Source: Gammaproteobacteria bacterium (GTDB lineage: Bacteria; Pseudomonadota; Gammaproteobacteria; Steroidobacterales; Woeseiaceae). From it: 58,739 nucleotides of DNA. Of this stretch, positions 17,871-25,827 are shown piece after piece (position 1 is the first letter of the stretch; each line of letters begins with the position of its first letter). The stretch covers positions 1 through 58,739 of the forward strand of contig JAACFB010000018.1 of NCBI GenBank assembly GCA_009937615.1. Direction: 5' to 3'. The position numbers and the translations under genes are program-made. The notes below the pieces were generated by a model. That model made no database searches and was not told the origin of the DNA. It worked only from the letters and a program-made list of their open reading frames with translations.

Positions 17871-18260
17871 TCAGCCAGACGCTTCAAGCGGCAGCCGCGC
17901 TGCCGCCCAGGCCACGATTCCACCGGACATGGATTTCGCGTTTCGGTAGCCCAACTTTGCCATCGTTTCCGCTGCCAGCGCCGAGCGCCCACCGGTGCCG
18001 CAATAGAGCACAATCGGAAGGTCTTCGGGCGCGCTGTTTTGGTTTTGGAGGCTGCGCTGAACCAGCCCGTGGATCTCGAACTCAAGCAGACCGCGCGGTA
18101 AATGGACGGCGCCCGGAATTCGGCCACGCTGAAATTCGGCGGGTTCGCGGATATCGATCAGCAGTGTCCCGCCGTCGAGGCAATCATGGACTTCCGTGAC
18201 CGAGCATTCTTTGATGGTTGCCTTGGCGCGGCCTACGAGATCAGCTGGTGAGACAAGCAT
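17871..18260 (-). CDS. rhd: Rhodanese-like sulfurtransferase
   Basis: 129 residues, a single rhodanese domain. The catalytic cysteine is Cys87 in the loop LYCGTGGRSALAA, preceded by the typical strands TLLIDIREPAEF and IPGAVHLPRG. It carries sulfane sulfur as a persulfide. No signal peptide is present, so it is cytoplasmic. It lies at the end of a minus-strand group with the sulfite dehydrogenase genes, tusA and dsrE3. In many sulfur oxidisers rhd, tusA and dsrE3A are adjacent; here the sulfite dehydrogenase pair sits between tusA and rhd. Confidence 0.87.
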   Translation of the reverse strand: MLVSPADLVGRAKATIKECSVTEVHDCLDGGTLLIDIREPAEFQRGRIPGAVHLPRGLLEFEIHGLVQRSLQNQNSAPEDLPIVLYCGTGGRSALAAETMAKLGYRNAKSMSGGIVAWAAARLPLEASG

Positions 18261-18287
18261 GACGATAACCTCCCGAAATACTACGTG

Positions 18288-18677
18288 TCATTGCGACGGT
18301 TGTTCTTTTGCAGCAAAAGGATTTGGCGGCATCAGGCTCCTCGGGATCGCTGCGCGTCGGCGATCTGCCTGTGGCGGATAATTCTCGGCAAGATAGCCGA
18401 CGATCCGCTGCTCGGTCTCCGGATCGAACTGCCAGAGATTCTGCTTTTCCTGCATCCAGCGAATCATTGCGAGCCATTGCGCCGCGGTACCACGCTGCTG
18501 AGTGATAAGCCGCGTCGAATGACAGACGATGCAGTTGTTGCGGACCAGTTCCCAGTCGCCGGTCGCCTTCAGGCCCGTGGCCGGGTCGATTTCAGGCTCC
18601 AGGGCAAGCGTGCCGACAGCCGGCGCAAGGACGACTGACAGGGTCAACAGTAAAAACGCGAGTCGGCAGCTCGACAT
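18288..18677 (-). CDS. Small exported c-type cytochrome, sulfite dehydrogenase partner (SorB-like)
   Basis: 129 residues from the ATG at 18677, which shares one base with the TGA stop of the sulfite dehydrogenase gene; the frame extends further upstream but only inside that gene. A signal peptide covers about residues 1-26. One heme c site, CIVCH (Cys49, Cys52, His53), is present, with candidate methionine ligands at Met71 and Met75. By gene order it should receive electrons from the molybdenum subunit and pass them to the respiratory chain, as SorB does for SorA. The C-terminal third (after residue 100) is polar and lacks known motifs. Confidence 0.82.
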   Translation of the reverse strand: MSSCRLAFLLLTLSVVLAPAVGTLALEPEIDPATGLKATGDWELVRNNCIVCHSTRLITQQRGTAAQWLAMIRWMQEKQNLWQFDPETEQRIVGYLAENYPPQADRRRAAIPRSLMPPNPFAAKEQPSQ

Positions 18678-19993
18678 CAAACGACCTGTACGGCGATGCG
18701 GTGGCAGGCGTTGTTCAGGTAGCCTCTCGGATTCCAGCCTGGCAATACCATGGGTTGAGAGCGGCCCGCACTGTCGGTGGCCCGTGCCCAAAGCTCGTAG
18801 TAGCCGCGCTCCGTAAATTCGACGTCAGCGTGCCAGCGCTGCCACGCAAGCCGATTGGCTGGCGACGCCACTCTCGCTCGCTTCCACGTGGCTCCAAAAT
18901 CGATCGAAACGCGAACCTCTTTGACGTCGCGGTCGCCGGCCCAGGCGTGGCCGCGAACCGCAAGCGCTTTGCCCGCGCCGTGCTCAATACCCGATTTCGG
19001 GTATGTAATCAGTGACTTGACCGGCATCGATTCGATGATGCACAGCTGGTCATCCGGCACGTCGCTGCCGGGAGCAACCGATTCGCACGGTACCCGGTAG
19101 GAGGCCCCGGTCATTTTCGGCCCATCGTGGACCTTGTTCCGGATTACGATTCGCGTGAGCCACTTGCCGCAAACGGAAGCGGGCCAGCCACCGCAGACCA
19201 GGCGCAATGGATACCCGTTCATGTGCGGTATGTCTTCGCCGTTCATTGCCCAGGCGATCAGCGACTCTTTTTCCAGCGCTTTTGCCAGCGGCACGCCGCG
19301 CGAGATTGGAACCGTACTCGTGTCACCGCTCAGGTGCGTGTCGGCTGCGTAGTACGCCACATAAACGGCATCGTCTTTTACGCCGGCATGCTCGAGCACG
19401 TCGCGCAGCCGCACACCGGTCCACATTGGGCAGCCGACGGCGCCCACAGACCATTGGTTGCCCGCTGTGGGCGGAACGAATTCACTGCGACCGTTGCCAC
19501 CGCACTCCATCTGTAACTGATAGCTGTGATGATTGAATCTTTCCTTGAGTTCGGCAATCGATAACGTAACGTTCCGCTCCGCCGATTCGCCACCGATCTC
19601 GAGTGTCCATGTATCGGGGTCGATAGTCGACACTGCCGGCGGCCGGCCATTATTGCGCACGAACAGGTACCTGCCGGGCGTGACGTCATCGTCCAGCAGG
19701 TGCGCCGGCGTTTCGGCATTGAGCGGCCGGTCGTTGAGCACGATAAGGCCTTCCTTGCCCGGAATCGCGAACGGCTCATCCGATTGTGCAAACGCGGCCG
19801 GAATCAGCCCGCCAGGCATCAGGTGAGCAAAGGGTATCGAGGCGCCGATGGCCGCCGACATCGCGACCAGACCGCTGTTGGTCAGAAACCCTCGGCGCGA
19901 AACGGGATCGGTTTTGCGGCCCCAGATCAGCGCATCGGCTTCGAGCGGATCCTGATCATACAGCTCATGAATTCCACGTTTCTTGTCTGCCAC
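18677..19993 (-). CDS. Tat-exported molybdenum sulfite dehydrogenase (SorA/SoxC family)
   Basis: 438 residues. A Tat signal (SRRGFLTNS at about residue 32) directs a folded Mo-cofactor enzyme to the periplasm. The oxidoreductase molybdopterin domain follows, with the Mo-ligating cysteine Cys164 in MECGGNGRSEF and the pterin-binding stretches HMNGYPLRLVCGGWPA and VCGKWLTRIVI. A C-terminal Mo-co dimerisation domain (RGHAWAGDRDVKEVRVSIDFGATW) completes the fold. Sulfite is the likely substrate, but SoxC-type sulfur dehydrogenase cannot be excluded from sequence alone. It is translationally coupled to the cytochrome gene and would complete oxidation of sulfite made by the sHdr pathway. Confidence 0.88.
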   Translation of the reverse strand: MADKKRGIHELYDQDPLEADALIWGRKTDPVSRRGFLTNSGLVAMSAAIGASIPFAHLMPGGLIPAAFAQSDEPFAIPGKEGLIVLNDRPLNAETPAHLLDDDVTPGRYLFVRNNGRPPAVSTIDPDTWTLEIGGESAERNVTLSIAELKERFNHHSYQLQMECGGNGRSEFVPPTAGNQWSVGAVGCPMWTGVRLRDVLEHAGVKDDAVYVAYYAADTHLSGDTSTVPISRGVPLAKALEKESLIAWAMNGEDIPHMNGYPLRLVCGGWPASVCGKWLTRIVIRNKVHDGPKMTGASYRVPCESVAPGSDVPDDQLCIIESMPVKSLITYPKSGIEHGAGKALAVRGHAWAGDRDVKEVRVSIDFGATWKRARVASPANRLAWQRWHADVEFTERGYYELWARATDSAGRSQPMVLPGWNPRGYLNNACHRIAVQVV

Positions 19994-20216
19994 CGTGACG
20001 CTCCGTACTTTTGCCCCGGACGCTGGCTGCTGTCTGTAATACAGCAGGCTGACCAGTGTCGCGCTGACGCCGCCTGCCGGTTAGTTCGAGAAGATCCTGA
20101 CAAGAAGCGGCATGAGTTCGATATGCGGGTGCCGTCGACCGAGCGCCATGCATATCGTTGTGATGCATGGAAAAGGGCGCGGGGAAAACGACCCGCACGC
20201 CCGCCACCAGGCAGCT

Positions 20217-20447
20217 TTATGCCGCTGTGTGCCTTATCAGGAATCGGTAAACCGAATCGTCCTGTGAATGTTCAACGAGCTCATTACCCGTCTGACGGCA
20301 AAACGCCTGGAAGTCGGCGACCGCCCCGGGATCCGTGGCGAGTATTTCGAGTGTCCCTCCGGCGGGCACCTCTTTCAGCGCTTTCCTGGCCTTCAGGATG
20401 GGTAATGGGCAGTTCAGCCCCTTCGCATCAAGCGTATGGTCAGCCAT
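20217..20447 (-). CDS. tusA: TusA-family sulfur carrier protein
   Basis: 76 residues, the usual size. The persulfide-carrying cysteine is Cys13 in LDAKGLNCPLPILKARKAL, and the second half has the typical strands TLEILATDPGAVADFQAFC. TusA passes sulfane sulfur between rhodaneses, DsrE-type proteins and the oxidising complex. It lies 39 bases downstream of dsrE3 on the same strand and about 220 bases upstream of the sulfite dehydrogenase gene. Together with rhd and dsrE3 it forms the sulfur-relay set typical of sHdr organisms. Confidence 0.9.
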   Translation of the reverse strand: MADHTLDAKGLNCPLPILKARKALKEVPAGGTLEILATDPGAVADFQAFCRQTGNELVEHSQDDSVYRFLIRHTAA

Positions 20448-20486
20448 TTTTTTTGCTCCGTGTCAGGTCTTTCGTGCCGAGGCAGG

Positions 20487-21026
20487 TCAAATGAAAAGAT
20501 TGATATCGGCTTGCGTCGCACATTCGATGTAGGTTGCGGCGCCGCCGAGTTCCGGGCCCTCGATCATGTCATCGAGCGAGTACTCGAACAGGTCCATCGT
20601 CATCTGGCACGCGATCATGCGCACGTCGGCTTCGATGGCGAGCTCGCGAAGATCTTCGATCGACGCAACGCCTTTCTTGTTCATCAGGTTTTTCATCATT
20701 TTGGAGCACGCGGCATCGACGCCCGGAATCGCGGTCAGGATATTGGGCAGGCCCATGTGCGCGCCCATCATGGGCATCTTCATGGCCGGATTGCCGGCGG
20801 CGGTCAGCTGCAGGTCCAGCTTCTTGAGCAGCAATGGCAGCCCATAGAATGTAAAGAACATCGTCACAGGCAGACCCATTGCGGCGGCCGTCGTCGCGAG
20901 GATAAAGGGTGGATAGGCCCAATCAAGGGAACCCTTGGTCACGATTATGGACATGCTCTTGGTTTCAGGCGCGGCGACAGGTGCCTCGCTTATTTCACTG
21001 GATACGGCTTGAGCTTCACTGGACAT
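20487..21026 (-). CDS. dsrE3A: DsrE3A-type (DsrE/DsrF-like) sulfurtransferase
   Basis: 179 residues. A polar N-terminal extension of about 25 residues precedes the DsrE fold: MSIIVTKGSLDWAYPPFILATTAAAMGLPVTMFFTFYG, a Met-rich region, then the conserved Cys in RMIACQMTMDLF. The hydrophobic first half may associate with the membrane. DsrE3A proteins are cytoplasmic or membrane-associated sulfane-sulfur carriers that work with TusA and rhodanese. It is divergent from the HDAC-like gene across a 77-base region that carries a good promoter and palindromes. The subclass (A versus others) is inferred from the tusA neighbour. Confidence 0.82.
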   Translation of the reverse strand: MSSEAQAVSSEISEAPVAAPETKSMSIIVTKGSLDWAYPPFILATTAAAMGLPVTMFFTFYGLPLLLKKLDLQLTAAGNPAMKMPMMGAHMGLPNILTAIPGVDAACSKMMKNLMNKKGVASIEDLRELAIEADVRMIACQMTMDLFEYSLDDMIEGPELGGAATYIECATQADINLFI

Positions 21027-21054
21027 CGGTCAGTACCTCTTTCGGCAGGGCGTT

Positions 21055-21084
21055 TTGACAGAGTGATTCATATTAGAATATCAG
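21055..21084 (+). promoter_or_regulatory. Sigma70-like promoter for the HDAC-like gene with embedded palindromes
   Basis: A consensus TTGACA at 21055-21060 is followed after 18 bases by TATCAG at 21079-21084. Between and over these lie ATTC-N6-GAAT (21066-21079) and the 12-base palindrome ATATTAGAATAT (21070-21081). Such AT-rich inverted repeats are typical of ArsR-family operators. The nearest candidate regulator is the ArsR-type protein at 33747. Confidence 0.5.
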
Positions 21085-21103
21085 AATTGTCTTATTTAAG
21101 GGA

Positions 21104-22345
21104 ATGGAATATTCTGCGGCAGGAAAGTTGATTTTGGAATACCCGGCACAGGTCACTATTGCGGTGCAAATTCATCATCTCCAAGGCAGCGGCATCGGCG
21201 GCCGGGCTGCGGCCGTCGGCGAAAGCCCGATTCGAGCGGGCGTATCGGCTGCGAAACCGCTGTTCATCGGCAGCGAGATCTATCGCCGCCCGGCATTCCG
21301 GGGCAATCACCCGCTCAATGTCGTCCGCCATGCAGCCGTCGTTGACGTCGCTCGAGTCCTCGGCTGGCTGACCGATGCCAACTTCCGCAGCAGTAAACCG
21401 GCTTCCATCGAAAAACTCGTCGAATTTCATGATCGCAGCTACGTTATGGCGCTGCAATACGCAGACTCCGAAGGCCGAGTAGAGCCCGAGCAACGCACGC
21501 GCTACCAGATCGGCACGCGGGAAAACCCCGTGTTCCCAGGCCTGTTCGATCGTGCTTCGATGACCGTCGGAGGTTCTATCCTTGCGGCCGAGCTCGCGAT
21601 GGAGGGGCATGTCGTGTTCCATTCGTCGGGAGGAACGCATCACGGCCGTCCTGACCGCGCCAGCGGGTTTTGCTACTTCAATGATCCCGTCTTCGCGATC
21701 ACAACCCTGCTGCGACACGGCTGCAACCATGTCATGTATATCGATCTCGATGCACATCATGGCGATGGGGTAGAGCAGGCCTTCTTCGAGGAAGCCCGGG
21801 TTACTACGCTGTCCGTTCACGAGGAGCGTCGCTGGCCTTACAGCGGGACGACCTCACATCCCGATGCCGGCGTCTACAATCTGCCAGTTCCCCCCGGTTT
21901 CAACGACAGCGAGTTCAACTACCTTTTTCAACGTGCTGTTCTGCCGCTCGCGAGCACCGGTACGGTCGATGCGCTCGTCATCTGCTGCGGGGCCGATTGC
22001 CTCGCAGGCGACCCGCTGTCCGGTATGATGCTCAGCAACGTGGCGCTCTGGCAGGCGGTTGAGGATCTCATCGACCTGGATTTGCCGACCGTCATCGTGG
22101 GTGGCGGTGGTTACAATCCCTGGACGGTCACGCGCTATTGGGCCGGCCTGTGGGGCCGGATCAATGGCCAGAAGATACCGGACAGGCTGCCCGACGCGGC
22201 GGTCGATTTGTTGAAAGAGATGGAATGCGACCTTGTTGACGAGGAGGACATTGATCCGTGCTGGTTGACGACGATGGCGGATAATCCGTATGCCGGTTCC
22301 GTCCGCGATTCCATAAAGTCACTTGTGCGAACTTTTGTAACGTAA
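21104..22345 (+). CDS. Histone deacetylase / acetylpolyamine amidohydrolase family protein
   Basis: 413 residues. The zinc deacetylase fold starts near residue 52 (PLFIGSEIYRRPAFRGNHPLN). It includes the catalytic His-His in SSGGTHHGRPDRASGFCYFND, zinc ligands in YIDLDAHHGDGVE, the late Asp in CCGADCLAGDPLSG and the glycine-rich VGGGGYNPW. Relatives remove acetyl or other acyl groups from lysines, polyamines or small amides; the substrate is unknown. The first 50 residues lack homology-like sequence. The ATG at 21104 is very close to its only AG-rich stretch, and TTG codons at 21128 or 21134 behind AGGAAAG are alternatives. It is the first plus-strand gene ahead of the lipoate and sHdr genes. 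Confidence 0.82.
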   Translation: MEYSAAGKLILEYPAQVTIAVQIHHLQGSGIGGRAAAVGESPIRAGVSAAKPLFIGSEIYRRPAFRGNHPLNVVRHAAVVDVARVLGWLTDANFRSSKPASIEKLVEFHDRSYVMALQYADSEGRVEPEQRTRYQIGTRENPVFPGLFDRASMTVGGSILAAELAMEGHVVFHSSGGTHHGRPDRASGFCYFNDPVFAITTLLRHGCNHVMYIDLDAHHGDGVEQAFFEEARVTTLSVHEERRWPYSGTTSHPDAGVYNLPVPPGFNDSEFNYLFQRAVLPLASTGTVDALVICCGADCLAGDPLSGMMLSNVALWQAVEDLIDLDLPTVIVGGGGYNPWTVTRYWAGLWGRINGQKIPDRLPDAAVDLLKEMECDLVDEEDIDPCWLTTMADNPYAGSVRDSIKSLVRTFVT

Positions 22346-22363
22346 CGATTAGTGGCGCGTTAC
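22342..22363. promoter_or_regulatory. Inverted repeat at the HDAC/lipS1 junction
   Basis: GTAACG and CGTTAC are perfect six-base inverted arms with a 10-base spacer. They span the stop codon of the HDAC-like gene and the 44-base gap before the first radical SAM gene. They could be a weak attenuator stem or an operator. Confidence 0.3.
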
Positions 22364-22389
22364 TATTGCCTTAAGAAAAAGGAATACCA

Positions 22390-23427
22390 ATGGCTTGGAT
22401 TGATGCACTGGCCGACATAGAGGATCTCGAGGATGCGTCGTTCGATGCGTCCCTGGTGGATGAGTTCGAACGCCTCGCTGCCGGCCGGGACTCGCGGCCC
22501 ATCCGTTTTTCCACGCCGACGTTCAAAGAGTATGCGAGTACCGAACTGAGCGGCTGCAACAAGAACAGCTTTCCTGCATTTTCCATTACCGCCGGCGCAT
22601 GCGGCCTCAACTGCGACCACTGCCAGAAGAAAATACTCGAGCCCATGATCCCGGCAACCAACCCCGGCATGCTCGACAGCAAGGTTCGGGAGCTCATTGC
22701 CACTGAGGGTCTGAACGGGTTCCTGCTCTCCGGCGGTTCCAACAAGCGCAACGAGATCAACTATGCGCGCTACCTGCCGGTCGTCGAGAAGCTCAAGGCG
22801 GATTTTCCGGGAATCAAGGTCGCGATTCACAGCGCGCTGCTCGACGAGGCGCGGGCGAAGGCCATGGAATCGGCTGGCGTCGACACGGTCATGATGGACG
22901 TCATCGGCGCGAAACAGACCATCAACGAGGTCTACAAGCTGGACCGGTCCGTTGATGACTTCGAGGCGACGCTTGCGGCGCTGTGCACGACGTCGATGGA
23001 AGTCACGCCCCATATTGTCATCGGGCTGCATTACGGGCAGATACTCGGTGAGGCAAATGCACTGGACATCGTCAGCCGGTATCCGATCACCGCGCTGGTG
23101 CTGGTCGTGATCATGCCCTTCTATTCCAAGCCGGGCACGTTCGTGACTCCGTCCACCACCGATGTCGGCAGGATTTTCGGCGAGGCGCGGGAGCGCCTGC
23201 CCGACAAGCAGGTCCTGCTTGGCTGCGCGCGGCCTCCCGGCATGCACAAGCGGGTCACAGACGCGTACGCGATCATGGCCGGCCTGGACGGGATTGCGTT
23301 TCCGGCTGATGGTGCTGTCTCGGTTGCGCACACAATCGGCAGGCCGTTCGTGCAGGCGCATTCCTGCTGTTCAATCAAGCTGGGCGGCGGGATCAACGCT
23401 GCAGTGCAGCGATCCTGCGCAGCGTGA
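22390..23427 (+). CDS. lipS1: Radical SAM protein of the sHdr lipoate-assembly set (LipS1-like)
   Basis: 345 residues. The radical SAM cluster motif CGLNCDHC gives Cys71, Cys75 and Cys78 (C-x3-C-x2-C). An additional Cys56 (SGC) lies ahead of it, and a downstream TIM-barrel has GFLLSGGSNKRNEINY and KVAIHSALLDE. In organisms with the sHdr system, two radical SAM proteins, LipS1 and LipS2, together replace the classical lipoyl synthase LipA and insert sulfur into octanoyl groups. This gene sits immediately before a second radical SAM gene and a lipoate ligase, which fits that set. Which of the two is LipS1 and which LipS2 is inferred from order only. An AAAGGA ribosome-binding site precedes the ATG. 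Confidence 0.75.
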   Translation: MAWIDALADIEDLEDASFDASLVDEFERLAAGRDSRPIRFSTPTFKEYASTELSGCNKNSFPAFSITAGACGLNCDHCQKKILEPMIPATNPGMLDSKVRELIATEGLNGFLLSGGSNKRNEINYARYLPVVEKLKADFPGIKVAIHSALLDEARAKAMESAGVDTVMMDVIGAKQTINEVYKLDRSVDDFEATLAALCTTSMEVTPHIVIGLHYGQILGEANALDIVSRYPITALVLVVIMPFYSKPGTFVTPSTTDVGRIFGEARERLPDKQVLLGCARPPGMHKRVTDAYAIMAGLDGIAFPADGAVSVAHTIGRPFVQAHSCCSIKLGGGINAAVQRSCAA

Positions 23428-23466
23428 CCGACAACATACTTTGTATTAACACCTGGGAAGGATCTG

Positions 23467-24726
23467 ATGGGCTGCATCGAAAATAAATCCAAGCCGGCGG
23501 AAAGTGTTGTAAAGGACGGTATCGATTTCAACGCCTATGACGTTATGGAGCCGCGTTTCCCGCTGAAGACTCCCGTCGAGCGCCGGAATGGCCGGCACGT
23601 CAAGAATAATGACGTTCCGCCGCAGGGCGTCTACCTGCCCAACAACAATTACTTGACACCCTACATGCAGTCGCCTGAGTACGTGCAGCTGTCGACGGCC
23701 GCCGCAATTACGCTCGGTGTCATGGGCGGCCGGATGCACCGCTGTGAGTGCACGCGGTGCCTGAATTTACTGCTGACCTATCCCGAGGGCTGTCGTGCCA
23801 ACTGCGCGTATTGCGGACTTGCCCGGCACCGTGAGGCGGACCGCGATTATGCTGATCGCAATTTCATTCGCGTCGACTGGCCGGCTGTGCCGATGGCCGA
23901 TATCGTCGATATCGTCAGCAGGGATGCTGAAAACAGCCCGTTTCATCGCATGTGCATATCGATGATTACGCATCCGCGATCCGAGGACGATACGTTTACG
24001 GTGCTTAAGCAGTGGACCGACCGTATCGACCCTGCGGCGATACCGGTTTCGATCCTGTCGAATCCGACGACGATGACCCGACAGGACGTGCAGCGGACGC
24101 GCGACCTTGGCGCAGACATATTTACAGTGGCGCTCGACGCGGCGACACCGGAAGTCTTTGATCGAACCCGTGGCAAAGGCGTGCAGTCTCCCCATAAATG
24201 GTCGAAGTACTGGGAAATCCTGCAGGATGCCAGGGACATATTCGGTCCGCAGAAATTCGGCGCTCACATCATTGTCGGTATGGGCGAGACAGAATACGAA
24301 GTACTGAATCTTGTGCAGGAGCTCGTCGACCTCGGCGGCCACAGCCACATGTTTTGCTTTTTCCCCGAGCAGGGATCGCTGATGGATCACCTGCCAGCGA
24401 CGCCTCGCGATCAGTGGCGCCGGGTCCAGCTGGCCCGCTACCTGATCGACTATCGCGGCGTGCGGGTTGACCAGATGCGGTTCGACGATCTTGGTCGCGT
24501 GAAGAGCTATGGAATCGCCGACGCCGAGCTATCGGACATCATCGACGAGGGCATCGCTTTTCGGACTTCCGGTTGCCCGGGCAAGTTTGCCGAGGACATT
24601 TCGGCCTGTGATCGGCCTTACGGAGATTCGCCGCCGAGTAACATCGCCAGCTACCCGTTTCAGCCGAAAAAGAAGGACATTCGCAAGATCCGCAGACAGC
24701 TCGACATACCCGTGCGGGTCGAGTGA
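23467..24726 (+). CDS. lipS2: Radical SAM protein of the sHdr lipoate-assembly set (LipS2-like)
   Basis: 419 residues. The radical SAM motif YPEGCRANCAYCGLAR gives Cys109, Cys113 and Cys116. Just before it lies a cysteine cluster, HRCECTRC (Cys93, Cys95, Cys98), and near the C-terminus are SGCPGKF and SACDRPY. These extra cysteines could ligate a second, sacrificial [4Fe-4S] cluster, as the auxiliary cluster does in LipA; that is inference. The protein is expected to act with the radical SAM protein at 22390 as lipoyl synthase for LbpA. A GGAAGGA ribosome-binding site precedes the ATG. The identity as LipS2 rather than LipS1 is not certain. Confidence 0.75.
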   Translation: MGCIENKSKPAESVVKDGIDFNAYDVMEPRFPLKTPVERRNGRHVKNNDVPPQGVYLPNNNYLTPYMQSPEYVQLSTAAAITLGVMGGRMHRCECTRCLNLLLTYPEGCRANCAYCGLARHREADRDYADRNFIRVDWPAVPMADIVDIVSRDAENSPFHRMCISMITHPRSEDDTFTVLKQWTDRIDPAAIPVSILSNPTTMTRQDVQRTRDLGADIFTVALDAATPEVFDRTRGKGVQSPHKWSKYWEILQDARDIFGPQKFGAHIIVGMGETEYEVLNLVQELVDLGGHSHMFCFFPEQGSLMDHLPATPRDQWRRVQLARYLIDYRGVRVDQMRFDDLGRVKSYGIADAELSDIIDEGIAFRTSGCPGKFAEDISACDRPYGDSPPSNIASYPFQPKKKDIRKIRRQLDIPVRVE

Positions 24727-24747
24727 GCGTATCGCCGGACGAAGACA

Positions 24748-25827
24748 ATGGCAGAACCCTTCAGAATCATCGACACTGGCGTCCGCGAGGGCCGGGCCAA
24801 CATCGCTTTCGACGCCGCGCTGATCGAGGAGCGCCAGGCCGGAAATGTGCCGGATACGATTCGTTTCCTGCGCTTCCCACCGACCGCGTTGATCGGCCGG
24901 CATCAGGATCTTAGCCGCGAGATCAACCTGGACTACTGCGCCGCTAACGGCGTCGGCACCGTGCGTCGCATCACGGGCGGCGGTGCAATCTATCTCGACG
25001 AGGGACAGCTCGGCTGGGAGCTGGTCTTCCACCGAGCGTCGCTCGGCATTGCGGCACTACCGGATATTGCGCGCGAGGTCTGTAATGCCGCGGCGGCCGG
25101 GCTGTGCGAGCTTGGTGTCGATGCGCGCTTCAGGCCACGCAACGATATCGAGGTCGACGGCCGCAAGATCAGCGGCACGGGCGGCTTCTACGATGGCGAT
25201 ATCCTGATTTACCAGGGCACCGTGCTCGTCGACCTCAACCCGGAGCGCATGGTCAGTGCGTTACGCATTCCTGAAAGCAAGCTGGCCAAGCGCAAGCTGG
25301 ATTCGGGTGCAGAGCGCGTGATTACGCTCAAAGAGCTGCTCGGCTCCAGTCTCCCGGATCTGGAAACGGTGCAGCGGGCACTGATCGGGGGTTTCAGGGA
25401 GGTCCTTGGCATTGAAGCCGAGTACGGCGAGATTACAGCGGGTGAGGAGCGTCTGGCCCGCAAGCACTTTGACGAAGAGATCGGGACGGATGAATTTGTC
25501 GCGGAGATCAATGATCCGGCGGCGGAGCATGAGGTACTCGTAGGGAGCCATACGGGCGCCGGCGGCACGATCGATGCGTTTGTCAAACTCGAGGGCCCGA
25601 CGCGGAAGCTCCTGCAGCGCGTCCTTCTCAGCGGTGACTTTTTCATAACGCCCCCGCGCGTCGTATTCGACCTTGAGGCGCAGCTCCAGGGCATCCGCCT
25701 CGACGAGGTAGAGCCTGCGATCGAGCAGTTTTTTCGTGACACCGAAATCGACATGCTGAGCGTTACGCCGGACGATTTTTGCGCGTCCATTGTCGACGCT
25801 TTGGAGCAAGGCGGCGCCAATGTCTAA
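24748..25827 (+). CDS. Dedicated lipoate-protein ligase, sLpl(AB) type
   Basis: 359 residues. The BPL/LplA/LipB catalytic fold is clear: RFLRFPPTALIGRHQDL, RRITGGGAIYLDEGQLGWEL (the lipoyl-adenylate loop), the catalytic Lys in RNDIEVDGRKISGTGGFYDG, and QGTVLVDLNPERM. A C-terminal accessory domain follows (about residues 245-355), as in bipartite LplA-LplB ligases fused in one chain. It would attach lipoate or octanoate to Lys71 of LbpA, the carrier of the sHdr pathway. It follows the two radical SAM genes by 21 bases and overlaps the next gene by eight bases, so the four genes form one unit. Confidence 0.85.
   Translation: MAEPFRIIDTGVREGRANIAFDAALIEERQAGNVPDTIRFLRFPPTALIGRHQDLSREINLDYCAANGVGTVRRITGGGAIYLDEGQLGWELVFHRASLGIAALPDIAREVCNAAAAGLCELGVDARFRPRNDIEVDGRKISGTGGFYDGDILIYQGTVLVDLNPERMVSALRIPESKLAKRKLDSGAERVITLKELLGSSLPDLETVQRALIGGFREVLGIEAEYGEITAGEERLARKHFDEEIGTDEFVAEINDPAAEHEVLVGSHTGAGGTIDAFVKLEGPTRKLLQRVLLSGDFFITPPRVVFDLEAQLQGIRLDEVEPAIEQFFRDTEIDMLSVTPDDFCASIVDALEQGGANV

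Noticed and set aside
20174-20202. GC-rich imperfect hairpin after tusA
   Set aside because: The stem needs a bulge and has no T run, so evidence is too weak to call a terminator.
22363-23361. 332-codon minus-strand open frame over the first radical SAM gene
   Set aside because: Shadow of a gene with a complete radical SAM motif and good ribosome-binding site.
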